A DNA stretch of 64,000 nt from Warburgia ugandensis (GCA_035236585.1 CP141136.1:57367136-57431135); one strand, 5' to 3'. Counted from the first letter of the stretch, positions 1 through 15,000 are shown. Made by a program: numbers and translations. The notes: a model not told the origin generated them from the sequence alone.

Positions 1-1070
1 AAAAATAAATTCGAAGAGCGAGCACAAGGTGCTCTAAGAGAAAGATCTCAAGAAAGTCCATACTTGTTTAAAATACCAAAACAAGACAGATTTTGCTTCA
101 ACACATTTGATACTTTCTATCATCTTCTAATAATAATTTAGGAATCAATCCTTAGTTTATCATTCCCTTGTCATTATCAAATGCTTATTTGACTCATACC
201 ATTAAGAGATAAAATGCCATCTAACCATAGTCCTACATTTTCTTTTCAGCGTTAATCAATAACTAAAATTTTAATACAAGATGTGATTCATGCAATATAC
301 TAAGCACATAGATCAAATTCTTATTTTCATATGCATATCCCCTACAATTATTCTTTAGTAACCATGTCACAAAATATAGGTAAATTGAAATTATAAATCA
401 GAAGGATTTTGATGACTGACCTTATTGCACTATTCTTATACAATTGAAATATTATGACTGAATTCACCTTTAAAATAATTGATATACTTTCCTAGTACCT
501 TTATGATGCAATGTTGGGTCCACATAGCAGCAAATACTTTATCTACCTTTAGTTATTTCTTCTTTTTGGCTGGGTTACTCTTTTGTTAAATCTCAACCAC
601 AGGTCACTCATAGTTTGTTAAGTGGAGCAATATTAAAATTTTAATTAGTCTAGTGCCAAGACTTCCTACAGCTCAAGGTTTTCATATAGTCTCCCAGTGA
701 TAGCATTCTCTCTGTTCAGCATTATCATTCCATAGAAAGGTCACTAGAAGTAAATCCACATGACAACTTTAAATCTGAATTTCTGGTTTTAAAGACATTT
801 AAGTGACAAGAGGACAGAATACATGATGGCCCAACACTTCAAATGGTGAAGAGTTGTTATGTGTTGCTAATTCAGAGTAGAGCCTATTAGACAAATGCTT
901 TGGATATTGAAAGAGTATTCCCTACTTATATTCTTGGGCTGCTTATTAGTCACTATCAACTCCCCTACTTTTGATTGTTGGATTTGGGCCACTTCATTTT
1001 GAAATGGTTATTGAATGTGGATCATTCATGTACACTATTTGGGTTTTACACCTTCAATTGACATAAGTAA
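1..1070. other. Intergenic, nothing recognised
   Basis: AT-rich DNA downstream of the receptor-like protein gene. I see no coding, RNA or repeat signal I can support. Confidence 0.5.
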
Positions 1071-1190
1071 GAGTGTGTTTGGGAAACTTGTTTTGTTTTG
1101 TTTTTATTGAATTGTTTCTGTTTCACATTTTCTACTGTGAAATAGGAACAATTCAACAAAATAAATAAAACAAGTTATCCAAACACATCC
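1071..1190. mobile_element. Foldback MITE (120 bp)
   Basis: Almost the whole element is one inverted repeat. The arm GTGTGTTTGG...AACTTGTTTTGTTTT pairs with AAAACAAGTT...CCAAACACATCC, and the inner arms TGAATTGTTTCT and TTTCACA pair with AGGAACAATTCA and TGTGAAA around a TTTTCTAC loop. TAAG/CTAAG at the flanks may be a short duplication. No coding content. Confidence 0.7.
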
Positions 1191-2576
1191 TAAGATTTTA
1201 TTTTATTTTTTTAAAGCAAAGAATTACAAAACAAATTACACCTCACACTCTCTCTCTTAAATTTAGTCTCCTAACAAAAGAGAAAGCAGGACTTAAACCC
1301 ACTAGCAAACATATCCCATGGACATGCCAAGTTGTTTGCAACCAACTGTGCTAGAGATAACATTCATTGGCAACCTAAGTAAGTTGGTTGAGATGTTGAG
1401 ATTATTTAGCTAGTTTGAATGTTCGGGGCAAAGTAAATATCATAATGCTGTGGCGTATAAAATGGGTTAATCTACATTTTTCTTGCACTGACTTGATCTA
1501 GTCAACAAGAGTTTGTTAACGACGTTCTGCTATTTCCTTGCTCGGAAGTTTGCTTGATCATTGGCTAGCCTGGATGAGTGGCCTGGCAGTAGAGAAGCAT
1601 TTGGCTTGCTGTTTTAGGATTTTGTTCTCGCAATGGGCGTAGAGTGTGCATGTATTGGCTCCAACTCAGACTTGTCACAGCCAAGAAGTTTTGGGTTCGA
1701 ATTCGCTCGCCATTCAGGAAAGCAAAAACGAAGAAAAAGGAAAAGGAAAATGTAAAACATGGCCCACTCATGCATTAAAGAAAGTGGGAAAAAGGACCTA
1801 TTGCTACAACTTATACTGTCATTCTGTAAAAGCTTGCCCTGATGCACAAAGCTCCCACATACAAGGATCTAGACTTACCGTTCCACCAAAGTTCCCCTTC
1901 ATACTGCATCATTCTGTGAGTGTCTAAAGTGCATCCATCCGGATCTCTGTTTCGTCTTGTCAGCCAATCACTTTACGTGTACTCATAAGTACAACAAAAG
2001 CAGGCAGTAGATATTAGCAACAAATACATGTAATTTTCGGATTTAGATCCTGGTTGCATTAAGCGGATACTGGATAGCTAGTGTTATGACTACTGAGACC
2101 AAATCTTGTAATATGTCGCCAACTGATTACCATCACGAGATTCAAGAAAATGTCAAAAGCAAGGCACCCAAATCTCGTAGACAATCAGAGAATGAGAGTA
2201 CACATGAGAGATTTAAACATCACATCCTATGATATTGACGGATCTTCCCTGGCCGCCCTCATTCTATCTGGGCTTTCTTATGATCCCCCAGTTGCAAAAA
2301 TTTGGTTATGAAATGATACATGAGGGGAATTTGACAAAATTAAACCATCCCCAGAATAAAATAAATATATGTTTTGAACTTTACAAGAATAGTATCGTCC
2401 AGAACTGCAGTTACAAATACATACAGGAACGGTTCCCTCCCCTTTCGATGGCGTAGGCTCAAATGCCTCAACTGCTGATTTCATGTATCATCTGTTAATT
2501 CTCAACGAGGTCATCTTTCTCATCAAACTCCAAGGCATGACTGGTCTGCTTCAACATCATCTTCTCAAAATTCACG
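1191..2576. other. 3' flank of receptor-like protein gene
   Basis: No ORF of substance. The last part (about 2300-2576) probably holds the 3' untranslated region of the minus-strand gene. No canonical AATAAA was found on that strand. Confidence 0.4.
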
Positions 2577-2674
2577 TCAGAGGGAATTCAAGGTTGATGG
2601 AAATCCATTTGTGTTCTGGGTCTCCATTTCAAGTAGCATTAATGATTTCTGCCTCTGGTACCTATTTCTTTTAG
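2577..2674 (-). CDS. Exon 9 of receptor-like protein (cytosolic tail, stop)
   Basis: Acceptor GGTTGCAG|CTAAAAG. It encodes SAKRNRYQRQKSLMLLEM-type sequence (here SKRNRYQRQKSLMLLEM) followed by ETQNTNGFPSTLNSL and TGA at 2577-2579. This basic KRNRYQRQK tail is conserved in the family, which secures the exon despite a 4.3 kb intron before it. No canonical polyadenylation hexamer was evident just downstream. Confidence 0.9.
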
Positions 2675-5600
2675 CTGCAACCGCTGAGGAAATAACCAAT
2701 GTTAAAACTCAGTTGAAAAAAGTACGAACACACGCACGCACACACAACATTGCCTTCTTTAACTAACAATTATCAGAAGTTAGCACCTTCCTAGAATCTA
2801 TAATCACATCAAGATGATGAACTGCATACAACTTACAAGGTAGTAAATTCTAAAACACACAATTTTGTGTGTGGCGTATTGTGCATATTATTGGATACAT
2901 TCTAAATGTCCGTCTGTCTTTGTGTACAAAGAGGTTAACTTGAATTCTCTAGTCTAATGATATCCATCAATAGATTTAGTTTAAATTTGAACCAGAGGAA
3001 AGAGAACATGAATAAGGGACAGTCAATCATTTTATATCTGTCAAATACCATGTCCTTCCACAGATGAAAAAAACCCTTAGTATGATACAACAGCAATTGG
3101 GATCAGAATGAATATAAGAAGACAAAACCAGTGCATGTCATCAGTCAAAATTGGGTTCAACATAGTTTTGTTGGATCTGACTTGTAATGTACTGAAGTAC
3201 AACTTTTGGCAAAGCATTAGAAATTAGTATGGGATTTCTTTTACTTTTTGTGACTGAACTGCTGCTTGTGGTTGACTGTTAGACTTGTTCTTATCACATT
3301 AAGCTAAAATTAGCCTATCAAAGACTAAACTGATTTCTTCAGAAAATCTATCAGGGTTTGTGTTTTTGCATGTGTCTTCACCATAGATCATCAAGGCCGG
3401 TAACAATTAATCTAAATTTCATGTCTAAGATTATCTCATGTTTATTATCTATGTTTCTTTTTCTATAGTAGTTTATTTATCCATTGTTTTCCACAACAAT
3501 GTGCTCTAGTGGCTCAGGAAACTGAAACAGTTTGTTCCTGAGGGTCAAATAGAAGGAAATTATGGGAATTGCTTATGTTCAAGTTGGATACCGATGCTAC
3601 ATGGGTGGAGTAGCTAATTGGGTGTTCAAGCACCATACATCCATTTTACTGCATAAAAGAATGGGTAGCCATGAGTAACAACAACAAGTCAAATGACTTT
3701 CATAAAACAATATCAATTCAAATGGAAGTTCAGGAGTCAAGTTGATGTTGCCAATTGCACGGCTGCAGATTAGAGGCAGACATATCTGACAAACAGACAG
3801 ATGGGAGATAATAGACAATTTAAAATATAAGTATGGTGGAGATCTTTTTGATCAAATGTGACAACCATGTACTTAATAGGAAGACAACTTTTCCGAATGG
3901 AAAAATACCATCTTTCAGAGCGACGAAATCCTTCTACCGGGAACCAATGATTTTAGACCAACTGGAATGAAGCTGTTTTGACTGCATCATATCTGATTGA
4001 GCAGATGCTAGTCTCCTAGCTACAATGTCCTATTAAGTTTCTAGATCTCATGCTCCTTTGTTTTTTATCTTCTGTAAAGCATTTATGTAGATGTGTTTGC
4101 TTTATCCTTGGACCAGCACCTAATGAACATGGGGTTCAAACTGTCAAATGCAGGATATTAAATGTGAAGACATTACAAGTGTTAATTTGTAGAAAAAAAA
4201 AGGATCCAATATAATCTTCCATATAACTGGATGGAATTTCAATTTCAATGAGTTAGTTAGGTTCATAAGAATCATTAAGTCCTAGTTTCAGTAAAAAAAA
4301 AAATCACTTATGACTCAGATTTCTAAGCAATTTGGTAGCTTGACTGCAGAATTCAGTTGCTATGGTGTTTCCAGAATATGAGTGCGACTTGTTATAATTG
4401 ATCCTTTTGATAGTAAGAGTAATATTTCATGAAAATATCTCCTCTTCATAAATGGAAGGGGCGATGGTAGAGTTGTCGCCGTGTGACCTGGAGGTCACAG
4501 GTTCGACATGTGGAAATAGCCTCTTAAAAAAATGGTAGGTAAGGCCACATATTATAGACCTTTTGTGGTCTGCCCCTACCCGGACCCTGCATATGGAGGA
4601 GCTTCGTGCACTGGGCTACCCCATCTCCTCTTGATAAATCTGTCACTTGCATGAATCCTTGTAAAAAGGTTATCCTTGAAAATATCCTTTGTCTTCCAGC
4701 TATTAATAGTGTGGATGAGCCTCTTAATGCCAAAAGTGATGCTGATAGATACTAAAGATCCTTTAGATGATTGTAATTGACTAAGAAGAAAATGCAAGTA
4801 TACTAAGATCCCATATGATTGTCATCAATCAATCCCATAGATTCAGGTAAAGTAGTTACTTCCATCTCATTTGTATCTTCCTCATGTGTTTATGTAACCA
4901 TTGCCTTAGGCAATGGTAGTAAATAGTCCAGTACCTTTGATTGACTCCAATATCATCTTTCATGAGTCCTTTCTTCTAGAAAGCTTAATCTTTCCTAGCT
5001 CATTTTTTCCAAAGTTACAGAGGTCTTCAGTCAGGATTAGTAGCAATAGCAAGAGGCCATGATAGAAGAGAAATCGAACTGGAAGACAATGAAATGTAGG
5101 ATATTATAGAACTGTTGAAACTAAATAATGTGGGACGGATATAAACAGATTATGAAGTAAATCAGAGATTGATGGCTAGACCAAACACGAGAATCTAGAT
5201 CTGCAGTCATTCAGAAGAGACTTACTAGCAGCAAACATTTTGCCCTGTTGTTTATTTGAAGCCTGTGCAACTTGTGTTGCTGCTTTCAGCAAACAGGCTG
5301 GCTGGCAGCTATGCCAATTAGATAGAAAGAATGCTTTTTTTTCATGGTGATCTTCAAGAAGTATACATGGATCTTCCTCCTAGATTTCAGTCTAAAGGGA
5401 GAAAAGTGTCTGTAAGCTGCACTTTTCTATATCAAAAAGCAATCTCTTTTGGCTTGATTTTACATGTTTAGTTCAGAAATGACTCGTATATGATTAAAAG
5501 ATTATTCTGTACATTCTTTGTTTGTAAATGGAAATTGAGGGAGTACCGTAGTGGTGTGTATGGATGGAATCATTATAAAAAGTGATAGCTTAACCATTTC

Positions 5601-7972
5601 AGCGGTCAAAAGAAGCCCTAACATTTCCTGGTAATGAGGTGGTTATAATATACCAAAAGTCCATGGTCCTTTCAAGATTTTGAGGGAAACAAGATGGTTA
5701 CATCAATAAGTTGAATGATAATATATTATATATCAATACATATGGGGTTGACTTATTAAATAAACAGTAAAGCTGTGAAGCATGGACATTTAAGACTCCT
5801 AGAAAATAGATGCAAGCTTCACAATCAGCCAGAGGAGCAATGATTTTGATCCAGGCTTTTATCAAAGCTTGAGAGACAACCTTCTATATCATCACTAACT
5901 GTCTTGAATTTCTAGATATTGCATATGCAATGAGTGCTGTTACTTAATTCATGGATACTGCTGCTGTTACTCATTTTGACGCCCTTTATGGGAATTCTGA
6001 GGCATCTTCAAAGGCTTCCTGGGAAAACATCTTGTATATCAACTACACATCACATGAATGTTAGGATACTCAGCCACTGATTAGGCTGGTTTCACATGGA
6101 TAAAAGTTCCTACAGTAGATACTTAACATTGTTGCAGGTAAATTTTCACCTAGAAGAGTAACAAGGAAGGAATTACTGCTACTTAAAGTGTTGAAGCTGT
6201 GTACCTATTTGCACACAGCATCTAAGCAGTTATGTGGCTTCAAGCTCGTCTTAGAGAAGCAGTGTATAAGCTAATAACCATAGGAAATTATAATAATGGC
6301 AACCATGCAGTAATATGAATCCTTTCTAACCAGTGCCCATAATCATTTTGTTTGAGAGAAAGCCAAGATATTTACTGTGACATTTGTCAGATCTTAGAAT
6401 CAGCTTGCTGATATTCTCACCAATGCAATAGTTGCAATTTGTCACATTTTTTCTAAGATACACTTGAAAAGATGAACATGACTGATTCCAGGCTCAAGCT
6501 TAGGAGAAGTGTGAGATGTATGTAGTTTATTACTAGTTCAACGCAAACTTGTGGTTATCTTGAGATTATCAATGTAAGATGGTAAATTAGTCACTTTGGA
6601 AACCCCTCTTAAGTTAATAAAATAAAGAGGTTCCAAGATAAGCTACATGAACCTATTCAATGAAAGCCTTTCCCTTTTTTTAAGATTTCTACAATATTCT
6701 CACATCTGACCAAATGTCATTCCCATAGGTTAGTTACTCATGAATCATCAGACACAGGCTAGTTACTCCTTTTAGAAAAATTTGCATCCACGATCCCTAT
6801 AGTTGGAATAAACCTGTCAAACTATAGCAAAGTGCAGCAAAGATAAAGATTGGGCATATGATTAAGTCACTACAACATTAACCAAAAAGAAATAATTTGA
6901 GAGAAAGCACTGCAGCTACAAAAACAAAACACAGTCGAACAGTCATATAATTCTTGAAAACTACACTTACACATCAAATCTTGAGGAAGACCAAATTCGT
7001 AATCATTTCTCCCTCTCCTAATGCAGAATATGTAAATCATTAAGAGCAGCACACCGAGAAAAACCAGACATGATAGACCTATTGCAATTTTGCCACCAGT
7101 GGATAGGCCTCCTTTTCCCCAAAAGAAAGAGCAAGCTGGCAAAGATGGTACCCCACAGAGGCCTTTGTTCCCAGAGAGACTGGATGAGAAAACAAAGGTT
7201 GAAACAAGTAGCTAACAAACAAATTTCAACTGTACATGGAAAAAATAAGAATATAACCAATTTATAGCATTAAAGCTCCAATCATAAGCAAAGTAGTGAC
7301 TTATAAAAGTTGAAACCAGAGGGACTGGGTCAGAAAAGACAAGCATCAACAACTCCAAGCAGAAAAAAAAGGTAATTGTTGCATATTAGTTTGATACAAT
7401 GAGATGTTGCAGCCATATCTATTTACTTGCTAAACAAGAGGTGGATAAAAACCTAATTGCTGACGGAACCAAAAAGCTAGGGGCGGTTTCATGGAAGCAC
7501 GTCTGTCAGTAGGCCAAAGAACAGTACCAGAAGATTAGGTTCTGGAAATATGCCCTCTGGCTATGAGGTATAGAAGTTAAAAAGAGCCCCCATCAGAGAT
7601 AATAGGCCTTAACTACATCAGAAGAAAAGCCAACAAAAAAGTCTGGGCTATTTATTTTACCCAGATACAATCTTGATAAGAAAAATTATACGGAAAACCC
7701 AGTATTTTTAGTGTTTTTTTTTTTTTTTTTTTTTGTACCATAAACTTTGATTAATTATATCTCCAATTAAACAAGTCATCTCAATTGCACCTGAAGGTTA
7801 GACACCATTACCCTATTTTTGATGTGGCTAATTTACATGGCATTTGACCTGCTGATGTGTCATTTTACCATTAAAAGAATCCATTTATAGGTAGTGATCT
7901 TAGATAGGACTGTTCACAAATAGTTATTTTACTATCCATGACTAATTTTATCCACATACAATCACTATCCCT

Positions 7973-8044
<72 letters not shown>

Positions 8045-8932
8045 CAACATTAATATCTATAAGCTAAGATAGTTCTTGCCTCTTAACATATAAGATAATC
8101 TAATATACAAGGAAGAGTTCTCTTATGGAGCTTGCTTAGGGTTGAAATGCTACTAGTCCGAATGATACAATTAAAGCCGTTCATCTAAAAGGAGCAGCTG
8201 TGGTCATGTCACACCTTGTGAATCTCAATCTTTGGCAATGCCAACATTATGGTTGATTAACATAATATGTCACTAAATATTGCAGGCAGACATGATTGAG
8301 AAAATTGGCATGCTGGTTCATAAGATTAACAGGTTTCATGATTATGGCCTGTCCTACCATGATTGAATAACCCTAATCTCTCAATTAGGATCTGACTAGA
8401 ACTGAAAATTGCAGCAAATTCTTCACAAAAAGAACATTAAAGAAAGAGAGAGAAAATAGAAATAAATAAGAGAAGAAGAAGATTACCGTGTTTTGGTCGA
8501 GATCAATGGCCTTTATGCATGGATAAGAAGTGATTGGTCGCAGGTTTTTGATGGGTTTGTAATGTGAAGAAGAAACCTTGGGATGGAAAGAGAGGAAAGA
8601 GGAGTCAAGAGAAGGTGCAATGGGAATGGCCAACGCTTCCCATTCTACATTCACATCTAAAGATTTCTTAATCCATCAGTGTCTAAGGATAATGACCCAC
8701 CAGCAAGTCCTCCCATCTATTCCATTGATTTTTATCACCTTTTCTCCTGCAATAATCACTTCTTCCCCCAATCTCAGATCTGCAGCTGTGTTAAAGGATT
8801 CAAACCTAAATCTCAATGATTGTGAGACTTGGTGGTGGGAACTGTTTACTGATGGAGGGATAATATGAACTGGGATGGACTGTATGGACGAGAAGACAGA
8901 TTTGGGAATGATGTTGTTATCAAACCAAGTGC

Positions 8933-9016
<84 letters not shown>

Positions 9017-12000
9017 GGTCAATTGATACATCAACTAATCAATGCCATGTAAGAAAGTCAAATGCCACATAGATGAGCCACATCATACAAAAAAAAAAAA
9101 AAATGAAAGGCGTGAGCTTCATTGTAAAATTCAGATGTAATTGAGATTACTTGGTTAATTAGGATATAACTGATCAAAATTAAACTTCATGGTACAAATG
9201 AAAATTACAATTAATATAGGGTTTTCCATACAAATTTTCCATCTTGATACTATAGCATATGCGGAAGTAATGAGTCACATCAGACTTGACTTAGATCAGA
9301 CTGGATACACAAAAAACACATCAAAATTACACATTTCATCCTTGACAATGAAGAACAGACAAGTAGCCCTTGAAGTTACAACAAACGTTAGTATTCACTT
9401 TCTATTTTTCTCACTTTGCCCTCAGATCTGCAAATCACCTTGAACAGATGGAATAATCAAACTTATTGTTGTTTCGTTTACAGTGTAGCAAATCATGTTT
9501 TGTCTGTGGTGCGTGCCAAGTGGAAAAAGCTTCATCCTAAGAAGAGCATGCGTTACTAAAGTTCTTTGATAAGGATCCTAATGCCACGTGGGCAGTTAGG
9601 AAAGGCTAGTACATAGCCACTTAGTTTATATTACATTGGAGAGTTACAGATTGTAGACAAATCCAATCCTAAAGACCATCAACAAGGAGATAAAGAAGTT
9701 GGCACAACAGGTGAGGGAATTGAAACCATTGGCAGATCTAGTGACTGCAATGCAGAAAATCATACAAAGATATTGACCAACATTAGTCAGTTTTTCAAGG
9801 ATAAAGCCCCTTTTAATCATGTAGAGCCTTCTTTCCAGCACATAGATCAGACTAAACCAGTAGAATAGAATCTTGGGCATTCTCGTGGTACCCAGGCTTT
9901 ACATGGAGCTACAGGTGGATAGACTCGACACCTGAAACTTGAGTTACCAAAGTTCAACATTGAGGATCCTTTCACTGAGTGTCTTGTGCTAAGAAATAGG
10001 ATTTAAAACAACATTCCATATAGGTAAAACAATGACACTGAATAATACATTTAGGAAGGATGCAGTACCATGGTATCAATGGGCTAAAGAGATGTTTAGT
10101 GACACAACAGGGCCCATATTCACCAAGGCCATGTGTGCTCAGTTTGAACAGAATAGGCAAATCTTGCCTGTTCTCTTGCTAGACTTGACCAACCTACTAT
10201 TTAGCAGAAATCCAAATCACAATTCAAGCAGTTAAGCAATTTAATTATGTGCCTTCTGAAGTCTTTTCTTGTGGACTTATTGTGGCTGGACTGAAAGATG
10301 AAAAGAAAAAGTGTTTTAGCTCATCAGACAATGTACTTGATGAAGGCTTTTAAATTGGCTCCTTTGAAGGAGGAAAATACTGTTGATCCAATGCAGCAAA
10401 AGGTCATTTCCTTTTTGATCAGGAATGCCTCGATCATCAATGCACGAGGAACTCCAAATAAATGACTCTTACAGATATGACGAGAAGGCCAATAAAAGAT
10501 ATGCACTCGCTCATTGTAGCAAAAGGCAACAGCGTAAGACAAGATAGGAACTGATAATCCTGACGTCTCCAATAATGATATAGATAAATGGTAACCCAAG
10601 CTATTATGGAAGTATTAATCACATTGGAGCATGCCACATGAGAGTGTCTATCTTGCAAGAATGCTTTCTACAACTTAACACTTAAGGACAAGGGTTACTT
10701 TAAGTGGGAACAAATGACTAGGATCCAAGTGCCATGTAGACTAGTGAGGATAAAAGATGGTTATTACCTACTTAGTTTAATAAGTTTCTTAGAAGAGACT
10801 TTTTGTTTCCTTATGGAAGTTATGTAGGATTCAAGCTGTGGAAACAGCCTCTTGCAAAATGCAAGGTAAGGCTGTGTACTTTAGGCCCTTATGGTCCACC
10901 CCTTCCCCTGACCCCGCATAGGCAGGAGCTTCGTGCACCGGGGCTGCCCTTTTATGGAAGTTATGTAGGATAAATCAATTATTACTGTTGGTATCTACTA
11001 GGAGTAGCAGTTTTGAAATAAATCTATAACTGAAGAAGAGAAAAGAGGTTTGTCAAAGTCAGGACTTTTAGTTTCAGGTGTACAATCACCATTCAAGAGA
11101 ACTTGGGTCTGTAACATACTTATGAGAAATATCTGCAACCACTTCCACAACAGGAGATATAGGAGGTATACTAGATCAAGTGTAACTTTGTTTCTAAAAA
11201 ATTTAAATATCTTAATTCAGTCATGCATGATATACTTGGAATGAATTTGAAGCACATCTGTATTGCACTTCAATTATCGATTTGCACAGAGATGGTTGTT
11301 GAAGATGCCTATGATTATGTAAATGAGTTTTGTCCTTAAAATAGCCACAATTTCACAGAAGTTTAATATATGACACTTCAAAATCTTTATAAAAATCGAG
11401 ATATTTATGAAAAGTCAGGCAGTGAAGCAAAAGTGAGAAAGAAAAGTTGCAGGTGGTGTTTTTCTTGGTGCAATTTATAAGAAGACTTGAATGAGGCGGG
11501 AGCTTATGATGCTTTTACTAGATTTCACCTCCTCCTGTGGACTTAGGTGGTTGGCTTCATGTATCTGGTGACTAGCAAGTGTAATTGCTTGGATTTACAT
11601 AGAATCCAGATCCATGACCCTTGCTTATGATCATAAAGTCCATGATTCCTGTTGAATAGTTTGTTACTTCTGTCATAAAATCGTTAGAGAAGCTAATGAT
11701 GATGCACAATGTTAATTTTAGCAAATAAGTGTAAATAGGACCACTCAGTTTGTGGGTAGTCCAGCCCAATTGTTCTGTTTTCCTTCAAACAAAAGTTTTC
11801 CACTATTGCTCAAGAGATGAAGAAAAAACAAGGGAAAAAAATAGTAAATCAAAGCTCACATGTCATTTGAGAGTTGAAGTATATAATAAATGGAAGACTA
11901 CTTGTCTTTTGAATCTTCATTTGAGAAGATAAAACTAAATGTAAAATATGGTTACCAAATGAACATAAAAAATAAAAACTAAAAACAGAGAGAGAGGAAC

Positions 12001-15000
12001 ATTCACTGTTTCCTTTCTTGTAAAAGAAATACAAGCACAAGTCACATGTGCACAAGGAATAGAGATTCTTGGATGCTATAAAACAAGAAACTATAAAATC
12101 TACGAGTATCAATGCACCATACTCAATCTCGCCGCCATGTACACCAATAGAATAGAGTTCTTCTGGAACTTGTCCTTCCAATTCGTTATCATTCAATAGC
12201 CTGTAAGACAAACAGTATAATAACAAAAAGTATTAATCAGGCCACAACATAGGATGGATAGAAGCAAAAGTGAAAAAGTAAGGGAAATACATAGCATGGA
12301 CTGTCTTGTTAGAATTTTGTTAGACTACAACAATGCTTTCTAATTTTTCCCAACTGTCTGCATGGTAGTAAAACATGAGGTATGTTCATAGTAATAATCT
12401 AGTAGTACAAATGAATTTCCACCTCCATAATGGAGATACTAGAGAGACTGGGAGAAGATTCAAAAGACAACTACGAGGGGCATTGTCACACACCAACTCA
12501 ACACAACAAGCTCAAATTTCCATGAGTTTCATATGAAGCCAAATGAAGGTCACTTTTGGGATAAGATGACATGACAACGTAGGAAATTAGAGGAGATAAT
12601 ATTCAATAATCAAAACACGACACCATATCAAGTTGTTTGGTTTATCTGTTTCCCTGCAAATATTACATCAAAATCATTAGATGGCCAAGACAATCATAAC
12701 AATTATCAAAATTTCATATTTATTAGTGACATGTTGACTTCAGCCCCTCAAATAGGCACTTTGTGCTGAAGTGAATGGATGAATATTGGCTAATGAATAT
12801 CCTTTCAAAATATATATATATTGGCTAACAAAGATTACTTGGCTTTATGGTGCTTCCAGCTGCATTTTGAGATATTAATATTCTTATAAGGGTCTTCAAA
12901 ACTGTTACAGTTCCTATATTAATCATTATGTCGATGCCAACCTGGCTTGTAGTGAAGTAGCTGATGGATGCTTCATGCCTAATTTTTACTTTAAATGTTA
13001 TTGTATCTTCCAGGTAGTTGTAATTGAAACTTTTATCATGTAACAAAAGTTTACACATTAGTCCCCCAAAAAAATAAATAGTAAATAAAGAATTAAAGAA
13101 CAAAATATGATGCAAATGAAGGATGAGATGATAACCTGGGTTTAAAGCATTGAGAGAAGTAATTTATTCCATTGTTTTTTAGGATTTTGATGCATAATGT
13201 TTTCCCTTTTTATTTTATTTTATTTTATTTGATCAATGATTCTCTCTTTTCATTAAACTTCTCCACTACAAATGGTCATTCAAAGCTTGCAATCATGCAT
13301 GTTTCTGTACTACTAAAAATATTAGGTACCATAGAAATATCATGCTTTTTAGAGAGACATGTTCTATGAGAATAAATCACAAATATGAGCAGAGAAGACT
13401 AGCACGCAAGTTGTTGTCATGCCAACAATCATGTCTACAAAATTAGTCACAATGAGGAAATTAAAAATGTCAAGAAACTAAATGCCAATTTAAACCTCAA
13501 AAAAAATGTAGAAACAAAGATGACGCAATCACTTACGCAAGTTGAAGTCTTGAGGTACGTAAACTTCCAGGAATGGTCCCCGTAAATAGATTACTTGACA
13601 AATCCCTACAGAAAACCAAGAGAAGATAAGATTACAACATTTAAATTCTCCAACTAAATATGCCCTGTCTTATGGAAAGAGCTCGTCTATAAGCATTTCA
13701 ATGGAATAGCAAGAAGGCACTCTCTAACAACCATCTGGATAAGCAAAGGCCTTCTAGCACAGTGACGCAAGAAAGAGCCTACTATGCTTGGTCACAGGTT
13801 TGAGGTGGCTGATGGTTGCTTGTGCCCAACATTCAAGAAAAAAACCCACCATCAGGACACTACTCAACAAAAGTGCAACACTAAAAATTTATACATCATC
13901 CTAACACGACACTCTATTATATATGAACAAGCCATACTGATTGTCCCATCAATATTTATTCATGTCAGATTTGTTAACAATCAGATCTCAACTTCAGAAA
14001 TAGCTAAAAGAAGTACTGAATGTATGAGGGTCCATGATGTAGCAAGATAGCTTTCCAGTGAAATACTTTTCAAGGTGTACTGCTACCTAGCACTTGCTAG
14101 GCCTTTATCCATGGATTAGTATATCCATGAATAGACTTAACATTGTTTTTGAGGATAAGTTTAATCCTGCTAAAGCCAAGTTTATGCATTGATCCTAATC
14201 TTGTAACAAGCATAAGCAAGGATATGCTTTTGAAAAATATATGCAAAACATCTACATATTTCTACAAAGAAGGGGAGCCTCGGCATAAAGGTTGTCGCCA
14301 TGTGACCTGGAGATCATGGGTTCGAGGTGTGGAAACAGCCTCTTGCAAAACAGAAGGTAAGGCTGCGTACTATAGATCCTTTATGGTCCGTCCCTTCTCT
14401 GGAACCTGCATATGCAGGAGCATCATGCACTGGGCTGCCCTTTTTATCTAAACTTTTGTACAAGTTCTCAAACATGCATTACATAGATTATATATATCAA
14501 AACACAGACACACAAAAACAGCACATATGTAGTACATGCCTAGTATACACACAGACCAAAATATAAATGTGAGTTTAAACCTTTGCTTATCCAAACTGTT
14601 TAAATTCTGGGGTACATTTTAGAGAGGTCATGTCCCCATTTCAATATGGGCTATGAATCTTATGATATGATCAACCCTGTTTTTGACTAGCCCCTTACTA
14701 AATGGTAGGGACTTAGGCCTAGATTTATGAAGATCCAAATTACATGCATAGAAGCCACGTACTTTCTTATATAGATGAGTACTGTACCAAGAGTACATCA
14801 AGATACTTTAATCGCATCACTTTTTAAAATATTGGCCAATAAATTACTTGCCAGAGTGCCCTCATTCCTGACCTAGTTAGTCAAATTAAAACCTAAAATA
14901 CTACTCTAATCCAGCCTTGCCTGGCTAGAGTTAACTCGTTCTAGGCCTAGCAAGCCAGTGTAAAAATCTTGTCTACCTCAAGTCAACAAAAGAGTCATCA

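Noticed and set aside
1280..1355. Possible SINE on minus strand (TTAAACCCACTAG text)
   Set aside because: Only a weak B-box-like match; no tail, no second copy, no target duplication.
4454..4520. tRNA-like A and B boxes at SINE heads
   Set aside because: They belong to Au SINEs; no cloverleaf or acceptor stem forms, so no tRNA gene is called.
8846..9072. ORFs on both strands
   Set aside because: Peptides are SLSLSL/HTHTHT or CVCVCV/RERERE, encoded by the compound microsatellite.
14143..14451. 102-codon plus-strand ORF
   Set aside because: Most of it is translation through Au SINE copy 3.
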